Source: Purshia tridentata (lineage: Eukaryota > Streptophyta > Magnoliopsida > Rosales > Rosaceae). Taken from it: a DNA stretch of 51,187 nucleotides. The stretch's first letter is position 1; the number at the start of each line of letters is the position of its first letter. This document shows, piece by piece, positions 1 to 13,335 of this stretch. The notes below the pieces were generated by a model that worked only from the letters and a program-made list of their open reading frames with translations, ran no database searches and was not told where the DNA came from. A program made the position numbers and the translations under genes. The DNA lies in assembly GCA_003254885.1 (NCBI GenBank), contig QANT01000316.1, positions 1-51,187 of the forward strand, in the 5' to 3' direction.

Positions 1-3000
1 TATAAATGAATTTCTTTCTTTTTTTTTCCTATTTCTATAATTGTAAAGAGAAACTAATTTGGTTGCTAACTTGCTGAAGGTTTTGCAAAAAAGTATGGGG
101 TCGTTTCCAACAAAATTAGTAAGTATCTTTGAATGATAAGATGGTAAAACAAAATGAGAATTAAGAAACTGTAGAAACAGCCAAATTATAAGTTGGTGAT
201 TAACAACTGTAGATATAATTAATTTTTATAAGTAGTAATAATAATAATAATAATAAAGTCTGTTGATGCACACCAGAGAGTATGTCAAGAGGTTAGTGCA
301 AAAGAAGTCAAATGAGAATAGAGATTCGAATTCCATTCTTAATATGGATTTGATTAAGAAAGTTGCTAAATAATATATTTTGTCCAATTTAGAAGAAAAA
401 GATTGATTAGTCATTAGGGGTTGATATCTCACTATCATGTGAGTATTAGAAGAGATAAGCTTCCTTTATGATTAATCTATCTTCTTTCTTTAATTTAGAC
501 AAAAATTAGAGATTAATCTCTATTTCTTTCTTTAAACTTTTAATTTATTAAATTGACCGATTTAATTCAATCTAAGACACCAAATGTGAGTATATAGGAA
601 CATTTTCAGACATTTATCGAATAGTATTTTAGATTATAAATGACAACTTAGCAATTACTTGAATATAAAGCTATTTCCAATGTAGTCATATTTTTGTATG
701 TATGGATTATCAAAATTCAAGACAATATGCCTAATTCTATATTAGTCCATATACAGCTTATTCTTTAAAAGATGGTTTATGAAAAAATAATAATCAAATA
801 GCCATAAAAGGGACTTATCCTCTCTTTTTTTTGTTGGCCAAAAAATGGGACTTATCTCAATTTTGCGCATGGAATGAGCAAATGAGTAGGGCACCAAGGC
901 TCCATACATGGAGGCCCACGATTATCATTAGCACCGTATCCATATGCAGTATAAAGTTGCACCTTTTTCGCTCATGACTAATTTGACCCTAAAGTCCTTT
1001 TCTATTTTTTTTCCTTTTTTTAATGTCCTTCCGCACCCATTTTCTCGTATCATTTAAAATTAAAATTAAAAAAATATAAAAGAATGAAGCTATTTTCACC
1101 TAAAACTGATCATCAACCTCGAGTATTTTTTTATATACCCAGTAGTTTAAAGAGGCCAATAACGATTTTGGTCTCACCTTATAGGTCATCCAGTACTTGC
1201 CTGACCTCGTAGGCCATCCAATGCTTCCCACACCTTAGGGGCCAATATGCGTTGACTTCAAAGAGGCCATACCATAGCAGCAAGTAGGGGTGCAACTCGA
1301 GGTTGGGCAAGTTGAAAGGTTTAATCATGTTTTATTTTTCGAGTTCAAGTTTAGGCAAGTAAATAAGTGAACTCAAGTTACTCAACACAATTCAACCTCA
1401 ATTTAGGTTGGGTTTTGAGTTGTCCACTTTAATTGGATTGAACTCATCTCACAAAATTAAAGAATGAATTGACTTCAACTTATGAAAAAATAAAATCTTG
1501 ATAAAAGTATAACACAATTACCTCAATTAATCAAGCATCATAGTTCAAAACTTCAAATATCAACTGAATTCTAATAAAATAAAGCAATTCCTTCAAAGTT
1601 TCAACATTAAGAGAAAATAATAATAACATCACAACTATATTGGTACAAAACACTACTAGCTAAGGTTTTATACCACTCCAAATATATATAAATATATAAG
1701 ATAGAATATATATTTCGATCAACTTACATTTACAAGTTGTGGTCGAAAATTATTTACTGATATTGACTTAGTTTTACAAACAAAAGTGTGGTATCGGTGA
1801 GAGTCGCAGTGTGGTATCAATAAAGTTGATTGGGGTAGTTTAGACATTTTAGTACTCAAACTAGTTTTGTAAACAATTTTAAATTCTGATATTTGACATT
1901 GTCTTATGTAACGGTGGCATGTTTGTAAATTCCCCTTGATTTTATTTGATTGCCTTACTTCACAATTCATATGAGGAGAGTGTAATTATTTGGTTTTGTA
2001 GTTTCTTTATTAATTTTTTACTACTTAGCCCCTGTCGGTGTGTGTGCTTGTTGTCTAAAGACCCTTTCTCGTAATGCCATATTTCATAGTCTATTTATCT
2101 TAAAAAGTTTTTGTCGGTAGAAAGAAGACAGCAATTGAGTTCCTATGCATGGACCTATACAAAAGTTAGAAACTGAGACATCGTTTCTTCTCAAGAAGAT
2201 ATTTGTAAAACTACTAATAATATAAATTATAAAATATTTTTTTTTCTAGGGTTATTTTAATTTATAATCTAGTTTTTTGGTTTTTTTATTTAAAAATAAA
2301 TAAAAATTGCTTGGAAGTCACCTATTTAATTCTGCATTAGTTATTTTCATTTTCGAGGAGAAGCTTTTTTTCCCTTTTAAGTTACATTACGTCTACCTTT
2401 TTCTCATTAACTGGGTTTAAGGCTTAAGATAAGCATCGTGTCTTGGGGAAAATACAATGGTCCAGATCATGGCGCATATGGAGGGTTGGGAATTTCCTTA
2501 ATCATAGAACAAGACATGGAAGCTATGAATTAAGCTTTTGAATTCATGGTTATTCTATTCTTGTGCATAAGGAAAAAAAAAAAATGTAGAGTGCAACTTG
2601 GGTCGCTTAATTTAAAGCTGTCTAAAGATTCTAAACCTGATCTGATTTGAAATTTGATCGAGTTCATAGTATAAACGAGTTATAATGGTAAAATAACTTA
2701 AGTTCAAATATTAAAGTTAAACTTGGTCGTTTCACCTATGCAGCTATGCCTATGAGCCTTAACAAGAAGTGGCATAATCTCATAGGTGAGGCAAAGTGAG
2801 GATTGGATGAGCTAAATCATTACAAGTTGCATTCTCGATTCTTCTTGTAGTATTGAGCAGTTTATTAAAGATAACATTTGTGGGGTTCTTCATTTTCGTA
2901 ATGTAGTTTAGGTTCTTTGTGTATGGGCTTGTGCCCCCATTTGTTACCAAAGAAAGAGAGACCATGTTGCTTATTCATATTGTCAAGGGTCGGCCTCCAG

Positions 3001-3754
3001 GATGTGCGGACTGGGCAACCGTACAGGGCCCAACATAATTTAGGGTCACTTTTCTAATTTTAGCCCACTAGTCCAATGAAAAGAAAACCCCTCTTTTATG
3101 CGTTTTAAAAAAATAATAAAAAATTACATTTAAATAATTTAGACTTGTTTTCTAAAATAAGCATATACTTACCGTAAAAATTAAAATTGACATTTTATAT
3201 GTTGAATAACCTAATTTGACATACATAATATCAAAGCAGACCTTTTAAAAATAGAATTTTTATGTGAATTGGAATTAGAAATTATAAAAACTTTCTTTAT
3301 ATATCCCGATCCAAACCCTTATCTTTCCTGTAATTAAAAAAAGACGCTACCCTCTTCGACATAATATAGACGGGCCTCAACTTGTAGCCTTGCAGGTGGG
3401 TCTAAACTAGTTTTAAAGTAAAAAAAAAAATAGTAAAATAAAATGTACAAAATAAAGAAAAATGGAAATTCTAATATAGCCATATAAAACGATAGCTTAA
3501 ATTTTTTATTTTTTATTTTCTGAGAAAACGACGATGGATAAGTAGAAGTGGGATTAGCAGCAGCAGGCATAGAGAGAGCTAACAAAGTTTACGACCTGAG
3601 CAGAGAAAAAGAGAGTGATGTCGGTTAGTTTTTTGGTTAACTGTTTCCTTGGGACTTCTGCTGAAACTAAAAAGTAGTAAAGGCCACGCCTTGTAGTTTT
3701 AGTGGAAGTTGGTTTGTAAATTTGTAGTAGTTGTAGTTGTAGTAGGCAATAGCC
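1..3754. other. Intergenic region upstream of the PGP synthase gene
   Basis: This AT-rich stretch has no supported gene. Its open frames are short, low in complexity and lack recognisable domains. It holds a (TAA)n microsatellite near 235-257. Around 1155-1245 there are two similar units of about 28 bases sharing the words 'ggtcatccagtacttgcc' and 'ggccatccaatgcttcc'. At 2980-3050 there is a stretch that resembles a transposon end but has no matching partner. The last 150 bases before the ATG at 3755 are rich in TTGTAGT repeats and probably include promoter and 5'UTR of the next gene. No clear TATA box was assigned. Confidence 0.6.
235..257. repeat. (TAA)n microsatellite
   Basis: About seven uninterrupted TAA/ATA units are seen directly. 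It lies in intergenic DNA and is likely polymorphic. Confidence 0.85.
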
Positions 3755-6284
3755 ATGTCAGCCCTGGTGCTCAAAATGACCACAGCAGCCTCAGCCTCAG
3801 CCTCTATATACGCCAAGAAGCCCTCTTCCTACCACAACAACCACCTCTTCTTCTATAATCTGCTGCGCTCACGCCCACGTTCTCTCACCTGCACCACCAT
3901 CACCACCACAACCTCCTCTACCCACGCCATTGAGACATTCCCGCCTGCGCATCAATACGGCCGGCCGATAACCCTGTGCGCACCCCGCGCGCACGATAAC
4001 ACTCTTCCTCTTCTTCCTCATCGTCATCGTCATCGTCAAAATCTATGGCCCAGATTTCGCGGCCACCATAAATGCCTCTCTGTCTCCTCTCGCAGCAACG
4101 ATAGTGGTGGTGGTGCGCCATCTGAGAATAAGGGAGGCTTTTCCGGGTCTGGGTCTGGGTCTGGGTCGGAGCCTGGTGGTGGTCTTATGGCCGATATGGG
4201 TTCGGAGAATAAAGTCCCCGATTGGTACGACAGCCATTTGTACCCAAACCATGACGAATTGTTCTCGCCTTTGCAAAATCACCACCAACATCAACATCAG
4301 CAACAACAACCACAGCACGCTTCCTCCAAATTGCTCACCTTGCCCACCATTCTAACGCTCGGCCGTGTCGCTTCCGTGCCTCTTCTTATTAGCAGTATGT
4401 CCAATTCTCCATGCCCTTTTCATTAAATCCCAATTTTGCATTCATGATTTCATTGAATGTTGGTCTCAATTTCCAATGATATTGATTGTCATTTTGTAAC
4501 TAGCCAATTGTTTGAATTGCCAATATGGGTTTTGTATTTTTTTTCTGTTTGTTGTATTGATTATCATATTGTATCTAGCTAATCGCTTGCATTGCCAATA
4601 TGGATTTGTTTGTTTGTCTTTGTTGCAATATTGATGTCTTTATTGGGAGGTCCAGAACAACTGGAGTAGTCATAATTTGCGAGTTGGGTTGTGTTTAATT
4701 ATCTGGGTTTTGCATGCATTCGAGGCTTCTGCAGATTTTGGATAGGATACATAATGAATCAATAATCTTGCATTTGATTAGGCTAACATGGTTTCTTTCC
4801 CCCTCATTTTCCTAGCCTTCTACATGGATAGTTGGTGGGGAAAAACTGCTACAACAAGTATTTTCATTGCTGCAGCATTTACTGATTGGCTCGATGGGTA
4901 TCTTGCTCGGAAGGTTAACTGGTTAACTTATTTTCTTTATCATGACTCTGAAAGATCAATTTGTGATTGTGGAAATTTGAATATTTGCGACTTCTTTGCT
5001 AAATTTTATTTACGTTTCAGATGAAGTTAGGATCTGCTTTTGGCGCATTTTTGGATCCAGTAGCTGATAAGGTATTGTTTATCAAGTAAAAAGTTAACAT
5101 TCTCAATTTCAGCTAGTTCCAATAAAAAGAGTGATTTGGTTATTCTTTTTTATGTTTATTTTTATATGCTACCAAAGTTCATAATTTGTTTGTCATTCCT
5201 GCTGAATGCAGCTCATGGTTGCAGCCACACTGGTTTTATTGTGTTCCAGACCTTTGGATGTTGCTATGTTTGGGCAAGTGCCATGGCTGTTGGTTGTTCC
5301 CTCAATTGCCATAATCGGTAGAGAGGTATCATATAATTTTACTTTTCTTCTGTTTTGCCTTAGTTATTAACTCATCTATATAGAGCTTGTTATGATTGAT
5401 CAATAGAATCTTTCACTGGTACATTAATAATTGTCAAAATTAAATTTGATTGTTCTTTTGGCACTAGGAAGTTATACTTAGTAGAAAAATTATGTTTTTC
5501 TGTATGCATGAAAATATTTGGGCATGATCTTTCATGAAGAAAGTTCAAGGCATCTTTTTAAGATGTGAGGTTTGGGTATCATGTATTTGAATGTCAAGTT
5601 GAATTGCTGTTTGCAAATAATTGGCATGATCTTTTCATCAATGTTGGGTTGAGTGTGGTATTTTACTCTTTGTGCATGGATGTGCTGACCAAGTTTTAGG
5701 CTCGTTTAAAATTAGCACCATCTTACGAATCAGTTTGCATCTTATTTTTAGATAACCATGTCCGCAGTTAGAGAATGGGCTGCTTCTCAGAATGGCAAGC
5801 TTTTAGAGGTCTGTTTTCCTTCCCCATGCCACCTCTAAACAACTGCATTTTTATTTCTGCACTTATAGAAGCGCTCAGCTGTAACTCATCATAAAGTAAG
5901 TAGTCACTTGAATGATAAATATTCTCAGGCTGTTGCTGTAAATAACTTGGGAAAGTGGAAAACAGCCACGCAGATGATTGCACTAACTATCCTCTTGGCC
6001 ACCCGAGACAGCAGGTACATTGTCTGTTTTTTCTTGGCTTTTGGGCTATTATTTTTCAGCCAATACCGATGAAAGAGATAATTCCTGCAAGAGAACTTGT
6101 TGGATCATTGTTGGTAGTTTCTAACCCCTTTGCCTCCTGTCACCTACCCTCCATCTTGTGCAGTCTTGGAGGACCAGAGGTTCTAGTAGCTTCTGGTGTT
6201 GTTCTGCTTTATGTTTCTGCAGGTCTTGCTGTATGGTCTTTAATTGTGTATATGAGCAAGATATGGAGAGTACTACTAAAGTAG
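3755..6284 (+). CDS. PGP1: CDP-diacylglycerol--glycerol-3-phosphate 3-phosphatidyltransferase (PGP synthase), organellar
   Basis: Condenses CDP-diacylglycerol with glycerol-3-phosphate to phosphatidylglycerophosphate, the committed step to phosphatidylglycerol in plastids and mitochondria. Seven exons join in frame: 3755-4394, 4816-4913, 5021-5071, 5212-5325, 5752-5808, 5929-6014, 6164-6284, giving 388 residues. All introns are GT..AG. Residues 1 to about 190 are low-complexity (Ser, His and Gly runs), consistent with a long transit peptide plus linker. The catalytic CDP-alcohol phosphotransferase motif is complete: Asp240-Gly241, Ala244-Arg245, Gly254, Asp258, Asp262. Hydrophobic segments follow, and the end is WRVLLK. 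The start is the first ATG after the AG-rich leader; a second Met at residue 8 is also possible. The catalytic domain closely matches my memory of Arabidopsis PGP1/PGPS2. The N-terminal 190 residues cannot be verified by similarity here. Confidence 0.95.
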
Positions 6285-7101
6285 TGTTCGTGCTGCTGCT
6301 ATGTTTACTGATATACATGCTTCTTAAGTGAGCAATCATTTCAAATGCAAGAGGTGCTTGTTAGTTCTCTGTACATGAACCCAGCAATGCTCACTGTTGC
6401 ACATTGGAGCAGCATTCTGCTGATAGTCGATGGAGGGGGTAACCACTATGGCTAAAGTTCCCGCAGTATTAAGTAGATTTCACTTTAATATTTTGGGGCG
6501 GTGGTAACATTTTGTTTAATGGCCGCCCCAATGACTTTATAATCCCGCAGCTGTCAGGCTGATCTGATTTTTTGGGATACTATCGGGATATAGAGATTGA
6601 AACAAACTTTCCTCGTTTACGTATATGATATTTTGGTTATTCAAATTTTTTCCACCCACTGATTTGGAAGATGCTGGTTCTTTGAAGCCGAGGGAGTTTG
6701 GAGGATGTAGCATTAAGCTAGTTGCTGTTGCTGTTTGGTGTCAGAGATGGTTTATGCTAGTTAATTTTATAAAGTGTAAACACAAATTCCTACGGTTAAA
6801 GTAAACAGGCTTATGGCATTTACTTTTCTAGAGAAACCCTTTCATGATTTTTGCAGGGTCTAATAAGATAAATATATTTTCCTCGTGAAGAGGAAACAAA
6901 CACCATTTATGTGTTAATAATCTATAAAAGAAGTTATCTTTGAGGCATTCTGAGGTTAGATTAAGCTTTGACAAATATGACAGATCTCATGTCTACACGG
7001 CTTGATCTATGTTTAACGATTTGGTTGAGATCGACATGTTGTAAGGATGACTTGTTGGGAGGAAAAAAAAAAAAGAGGACGTAAACTTCTGCAATTATGA
7101 N

Positions 7102-7143
<42 letters not shown>

Positions 7144-7336
7144 GTAAACTTCTGCAATTATGAATTTGAGTCCCATTTTACAGAAGAAAAGTTGCAAATC
7201 CCAATGCAGCTAAATTACCATACAATAAATGAAGATTCGCTTAAAATTACACTGCCTGTTTCAAATCGCGACTTTCATGAATATGCCAAATTTGGAACAT
7301 CTTCCGAAATGCCTTACTGTGTTCTGCTGATCAGAG
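6285..7336. other. Convergent intergenic region and 3'UTRs
   Basis: Lies between the convergent PGP synthase (+) and lambda GST (-) genes, so it should carry both 3'UTRs and polyadenylation signals. No further gene is supported. It contains the N-interrupted poly(A) duplication described separately. Confidence 0.6.
7075..7163. repeat. Direct duplication around poly(A) and a single N (likely assembly join)
   Basis: A 26-base word starting GAGGACGTAAACTTC occurs at 7075-7100 and again at 7138-7163. Each copy is preceded by a poly(A) run, and an N at 7101 falls exactly at the end of the first copy. This is the pattern expected when two contig ends carrying the same sequence are placed side by side. 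Confidence 0.75.
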
Positions 7337-8962
7337 CTAAGCCTGCAAAGCCAATGAATTAAGAATTAATACAGCCACCTCCTTTATTCTTATTATCGGC
7401 AGCAACCTTGAGAATTGACTTCCCAAACATGCAGTAAGAGAAACTTACCAAAAAGCGTCTCTTGTAGCTTTCAACAAGCTCTTTGGGATCACGCCGGGTT
7501 CGTTTGTAAGCTTCATTTTTGTTCATCTCCTACAAAATGGATACATACTCACATGATTATTGAGACATATGTTGAGGATGGCAATTATGTGAAGGAAAGA
7601 CCACTACATACATAGTGTACCTCAATCCATTCTGCCAGTTTAGGTCTGCCTGCAGTGATGTGACACTTCTTCACATCCAATAAAAAAGGCTGAAATCTTT
7701 CAATGAATGGAGCATAAGCTATATCCACCTGAAATTAAGAACAAAACTTAAAACTTTTCAAAAGATGGACAAGTACAGAAGAACTGCCTAATAAAGCTTA
7801 AGAACTAATTGGCAGAAAGCAGAAGCAGCATCCATATTACCAGACTGAATTTGCCAAGAAAGAAAGGTCCATCTTCAAATTTGGAAAGAGCAGTTTCAAT
7901 ATAGTCAAACGCAGCACCTGCTTTTAACACACAACCATAGTCACATGAGCTCATTTTCAACTTTAAGTAACTACAAAAGAAGCAAGTGATTACTCACTAG
8001 CTGCCTCAATTCCATCTCCTTTAAATGAAGAAAACACAGATTTATTGAAGGAGTCTGTGTAGGACAGCAACTCTTCTGCAAACTCTCTCTTTGCAGGATC
8101 CTATATTCAGAGTATTAGCTTTAGTAATACCATAGAGAAGTCAATATTTTGCAACAAAGTATTCACCAAATCTTACATCAGGGAACAGGGAAGGCCCTTC
8201 AAAGTTACTGTCAATATATCTAATCAAATCAAGACTCTCTCCTTTGATTTCGTTATTGTGTTCCAATGATGGCACCTGTGTTCAATTTTCATATCAGACA
8301 ACCACCTTGGAGAGAAAATGCAACAGTGAATTAATTCTACAAATCATAGCTTATTCATAGGTTTATTAGCTCCGTTTTGTCTCTCTAATTATTTCTGATG
8401 CACATTTGTGCTGCTTATCTCCTCTTGTCCATCTAAATAAGTTTCACAGTAAAACCACTGAGGCTTCTATCAGCTCCATGTCGATGTGGTATTCAGATTT
8501 CCATGATATGAAACCATTCATTGCTATTTATTACTATGACTGTGCTAAATTTTGTAATCATTATATTTTAGGCTGAGGATGAACCTGTGCCTTCAAATAC
8601 AGCACAAAAACATATGGAAACAAACTTCTATCTGTTTAAGCCTCATAAGTTAACATATACTCTATGCACAAAAATTCACCTTGTTAGAAGGGTAGACTTT
8701 CTCCTTGTACCAAGAAGGCCTGTCTGGCAGATCAAGAGGAACCAATTGTATCTTTTGCTCCAATCCCTGTTCCCAACAATCACCATTAAAGGGTTTGATT
8801 TTGTGGTGAAACCAAGAACAGCCAAAGTACCATCATAGCCCCAACATAGTAAGATTTGTCCACAAACAAAGCACATTAATAGTTGTCCAAAACAAGGTAA
8901 ACATCAATATCAAGTTTAGCTGCTCAGTAAAAGATATGTGGAGGAGAGAAATTATGATTTCT

Positions 8963-9000
<38 letters not shown>

Positions 9001-9858
9001 ATGGGACTCACGAAACAAGAACCCCATTCACTACCTTAATTTGAGAAAACGCATAGATTAAAGATTCACAAAGTTCTTTTCTTCACCTCAAACATTTGTG
9101 CAACCATTGAAAACGTATCCAGAAAAAGAGACCAAATGAAGTAAAACCAGACCATGAAGTTCTCTAAAAACAACCTTACAGTTCCGGGTAATCCACGCAC
9201 GCTGTGCATATGGGCATGTGTAAGATATATACAACCTTCAACAGAATTTCCAATAGTCAGATTTACATAGACAAATCAAAATAATGAAATTTATTGCAAT
9301 GGTCATTGAAACAAACACATTGATTGGAACTACAATAACTTATAAACTAGAAAACTCTAACCAGAAAAATAAATGCAACAAAGTTGTACAAATCTAGTAG
9401 TCTATACCAACCTTGTCGTCCCATCGAAAAGTGGAGGTGGGTCTGACTTAGAAGTGAGAGCAGGTGGAAGAACCTCTTGCCCACTTGGGCCACTTGGGCC
9501 ACTTCCAACATAAAACCAAAAACGAAGACTTACAACTTTAGTTATTGGGTTCCCAAAGACAGGGAAGAAAAAAAGAAGAACTTTGGATTTTAATAATTTT
9601 CCCATTTTCTGAGCACGAAAACAAGAGACTAGTAACATACCCATTTGCCATTGTTGCAGAGAGTGAAGCTCTGGTTTTCTTTCCAGACGAAGCTTGAAGT
9701 TGAAGCTTACGAGAAGATAGTATGGTGGTGTTCGGAAATGTGGCTATCACTGGTCTCTTCGAGAGAGAGAAAGCGACTGAATCTGAAGGGTGTGGCCAAG
9801 AGGTCAGAGGGGATGAAGCAGAAGCAGAGATTCTGAAACTCACTTTCAAAGTAGCCAT
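7337..9858 (-). CDS. GSTL: Lambda-class glutathione S-transferase, probably plastid-targeted
   Basis: Cys-type GST with thiol transferase/reductase activity on glutathionylated small molecules such as flavonols. Ten exons (high to low): 9641-9858, 9412-9501, 9175-9235, 8680-8766, 8177-8275, 7998-8100, 7841-7917, 7621-7728, 7449-7529, 7337-7342. They join in frame to 309 residues. Residues 1-73 are Ser-rich and transit-peptide-like, ending in Met-Ala-Asn-Gly, where cytosolic family members usually begin. The thioredoxin-fold motif YTCPYAQRAW places the catalytic Cys at residue 110. VPSLEHNN and GESLDLIRYID are the family's glutathione-site block; the C-terminal helical domain ends RRDPKELVESYKRRFLA. 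The last exon codes for only Ala plus stop. Resembles Arabidopsis GSTL2/GSTL3; the paralogue number cannot be assigned without a tree. Confidence 0.94.
8965..8997. repeat. (TA)n microsatellite in a GSTL intron
   Basis: A run of about 16 TA units lies within the third intron (8767-9174) of the lambda GST gene. Seen directly. Confidence 0.9.
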
Positions 9859-10724
9859 TGCGGTTTGGGTTCGTTTGAGAGTTGGTTACGTATTTATACT
9901 TTTAACAGATTTCACAGAATTTTTCCGGTAAAATAAAGATTACTTGAAAAATGTTAAAAGAGAGGTGCTAAAAAGGTTTGGACTTCTAATTATGAGATAT
10001 TTTTATTACTCGTTTATTGCAGTTCAGAAAGTAGAAAAATGATTGCTTATGATAACAAGAGGCGGATACACTTGGGTTGACTTTTGGATTTGAGTCATTG
10101 GGTATTGAATAAGCTTTAATTTTTATTTATACTTGTTTAGTTTTGATTTGTGATTTCAAAACAAGTTTAGATTATATTGTTTTACAATCAACCCTTTTTG
10201 ATAGCAGATTAATATAATCGATTCCAATTTTATTATATGAAAGGGATTATCACACGCGATGCTTATGTAGAATTTTTGACTACTTCTGTAAATAGTCAAG
10301 AATTTGGATACCATTTTTGAAGATTTATATATCATGGTTACTCTTTTAATACCATTTTGGGTTCAAGAACCATTACCCACGTAAATGATTTCAAGGCAAC
10401 AGACTAACCAATCCAGTTCAAAAAATCATGTCATGTCTAAATGGCCTGGCAATTTCTGCATAAATGATTCTGAGGCACTCTCAGTCTGTTCTCTAGCCAT
10501 TTTTTCCCATCTATACTCAAATTCCTTGTGGCATTATGCAAATATAAAAAAATAAAAAAATTCATGAAACATGGCTATACAACAGAAGAGAAAAGAAAAA
10601 ACAAAAAGACACCCAAAAATCTGCCTTTAATCTCTCCTCTTTGTGAAGTAAACAAAAAGCTTGTTTCTTAATACAAATGAAGAAAACCAGGGGTTTGAGT
10701 GATCGATGGTCAGAACCTCTTAAT
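9859..10724. other. Promoter of the GST gene and 3'UTR of the PP2C gene
   Basis: Both neighbours run on the minus strand, so this stretch contains the GST promoter (adjacent to 9858) and the PP2C 3'UTR (just below 10725). No open frame or repeat with support was seen. Confidence 0.5.
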
Positions 10725-13333
10725 CTAGTTGAAGGGGACACCAGCTCCTCCCTTAATTGAAAGCAGAGGCCCCTGCCAATAGCTACGACTGACCAGATGT
10801 GAATCTAGGAACAGAACTATTACTGTGATATCGTCGTGAAAATGCCTCCTCACCCCTCGATCAATCTTTTTCAAGTCTGAGTATCTCATTTCTCTCTTCT
10901 TAGCTGCTTCACGAAGTGCGGCTTTGACTAGTTTCTTTGCTATTCCCTGCAAAAATATGGGAAATATTATAGTAGGCCCCAGAGCAACTTCAACAAAAGA
11001 TGCTTTCCAGCTGAGCTTACAGGTTAAGTAATTCTTCAGAAAAGTCAGTACCACTGGCTTTTTGGGACATATGGTGCTTTTCACACATAAGCACTATACA
11101 ATCAGCATCAATTTGTTTACAAGACACGGGAAATAAAATGGGCAGAAAAACTATTATTCTGAGAGCAAGAGGAAAAGGTCTTCCCTAGAGTCATTTAGAA
11201 ACAAGTATCTAATAACATACCCAAATAAATATAAAGAAAATCGAAACTTGAAATGGGAACCATACATTACGCGGATAGCTCTGGACAATGTCAGCTGCCT
11301 CCTGATTGCTTAACTGCTCCCATAAGCCATCTGATGCAAATATGAGAAACTGATCTTCAGGATAGAGTTTTTGCACTAATATTGTTGGTTCAGCTTTAAG
11401 GATCGGCTTGTGGAAGGGTTCTGGTAGTCTAAACTTTGCCAATAGAGGTTCTTTGTTAAATTCTGACCTTTTCAGGTAGGCATCACCAAGGGACCTTGAA
11501 ACCTGCAAGAGAAACAAAACTCTCTAAAATTAGAGCTTCTCTATTGTGCATGACATGCCATCTTTGATTAGCAGCCCTCAAAATTAATGTTTAAAAGATG
11601 TCAAATAATTTGTTAAATTCACAAAATATTCCTCATGCAAACCTGTCCCCAACTCGGGTTTAGACTAAAAAAGTCAAACACACATAAACCCGAATGATCT
11701 AATTCCAATATGGCACCATGCCTGTTGGGAAGTACATGTCCATCATGGAAAAATTGAGAAAACCGTGTGAAATTAACTGTGGTGTTTTAAGTTTGTTAAG
11801 AAACCACGTAGCATACAATTGATGAAGTGAGTCACACTAAGTCAAATGGGAAAAAGAATCACTAATGTATACGGTAACAAAAAATGACTCAGAGGAGAGT
11901 TTCTATTTATAAGAGATTTACAAACAGATAAGAAAAAGAATCACCTGTATCAGTCCCTTCACACGCCACACCTTGTGCTTTAATACCACAATCTGTGGAT
12001 CATCGGGATGCAACGAGTGCAATTCCTCTCTCACAGATTCTATACTTGCATTGTGCTCAATTGATAACTGAACAGCTTTTACCTGTTTAACGGTCTTATC
12101 CAGTCTTCCTAACACCACCCGAGAATCTCCCGCATTTGCTATGTATAGCAGCCCACTACATATTATGCCTACCAAACAACATGAACCAACGGAAGCAAGC
12201 AGTGGCTTAATTAGCCACTGCTTCCTTACTAGAGAGAGAAATTCCTCTTCAGTTGCCAAAAATGCTTTGCTGATAACATCGGCTGACATTTCCTGATTCT
12301 CTGATGTGAATTCTGCACCATAATAGCTGTCAAGTCAGTAAATATATGCATTAGCTATCCAAATATGGGAAACTCTAATGGATTATACATGCAAATTTGT
12401 CTTAACTTTTCCCACCCGTTCAGTACTAATCCAAAATTCCCAATGCTATTCTTAGCCTCACTGTTCCCAACTCCAAATTAGACATCATTGGAACAAACAT
12501 TGCAATATGAATAAATTGTCACTATGAAGATAATTCTAGACAGTAAAGCTCCAAATCCACCAGAAAAATAAAATAAAATAAAATCATTCTGTCGGATGCA
12601 AATTCTCCTAAAAGTTAAAATCAGATATGAAATTTCTATTGATAACCATATATGTAACATGAAATTAACAAGTTATTTAAGAGAATCCAAGAGGCGCAGA
12701 GAATCTGAATGATCTCTAATCTCCATGTTACCATGTAGAAAGCATGCAACACATATGGCACCACAATGAGAAAACCTTGTTACTCCCATTACTTTCCTAT
12801 GGGATATGGCAGAAACATCAAGACATTAGAAAAATAATGACCAAAATGCATTAGGACATGGGATCCTCCTATCACAAAAATGTATAATTTTAATAGCACT
12901 ACTAATTTATCATATTGCAATTACCAAAACTTCTCGACAGGTAGAAAAGGATGAATTTAGGAGATATGAAAAATAATAATGAACAATGCAGGTCAAGGAA
13001 CAACGTACTTCTGATATTTTTGAACAGGTGCTCATTTATAAACCGGGATGCTTCTGGACCTCCATGTCCATCATAAACTCCAACAAATGTTCCATGAGGA
13101 CCTAATTCGAGCGAGCTCAGTGGCCCTGATTCAATTTGGCTTTGGTCTTCCAACAAATTGTTTGCTTGAATTACTGCCATTGAGAAATCGCCATTAACAT
13201 GGTGTCCTGAATCTTTATACCACAACAAACCATCAAGCCGACCACTCACGTCCCCGCCTCTGTCTGAATTTTCACCCTCAACAGAAGGTTTCCAACAGGG
13301 TGACATAATCCTCATTAGCGTAGTTGATACCAT
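10725..13333 (-). CDS. Protein phosphatase 2C, clade D
   Basis: Mg/Mn-dependent Ser/Thr phosphatase. Clade D members are known to dephosphorylate plasma-membrane H+-ATPase and to be inhibited by SAUR proteins in auxin growth control. Four exons: 13009-13333, 11945-12312, 11266-11502, 10725-10946, joined to 383 residues, the usual size. Metal-binding motifs are intact: VYDGHGG (Asp88, Gly89), [34 protein letters not shown] (Asp289) and [10 protein letters not shown] (Asp348-Asp349). The N-terminal part [18 protein letters not shown] and the SVGSCCLVG segment in the phosphatase core are typical of clade D. A 5'UTR intron with acceptor two bases before the ATG is possible. The start is the first ATG of the open exon; Met8 and Met11 are alternatives. 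Best remembered match is Arabidopsis At3g55050. Confidence 0.95.
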
Positions 13334-13335
13334 CC

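Noticed and set aside
1285..1450. GGGGTGCAACTCGAGGTTGGG segment resembling the 'taggggtg' type MITE ends
   Set aside because: No matching inverted end or target duplication was found nearby.
2980..3395. Possible hAT element starting CAAGGGTCGGCC with a CAGGGCCCAAC segment
   Set aside because: The start resembles common plant transposon ends. The best candidate right end (complement of a CAAGGCTACAAG start) matches poorly and no 8-bp duplication flanks it, so boundaries cannot be supported.
3918..4355. Overlapping minus- and plus-strand open frames with poly-Asp/Glu, poly-His or Arg-Pro runs
   Set aside because: They are out-of-frame shadows of the low-complexity first exon of the PGP synthase gene.
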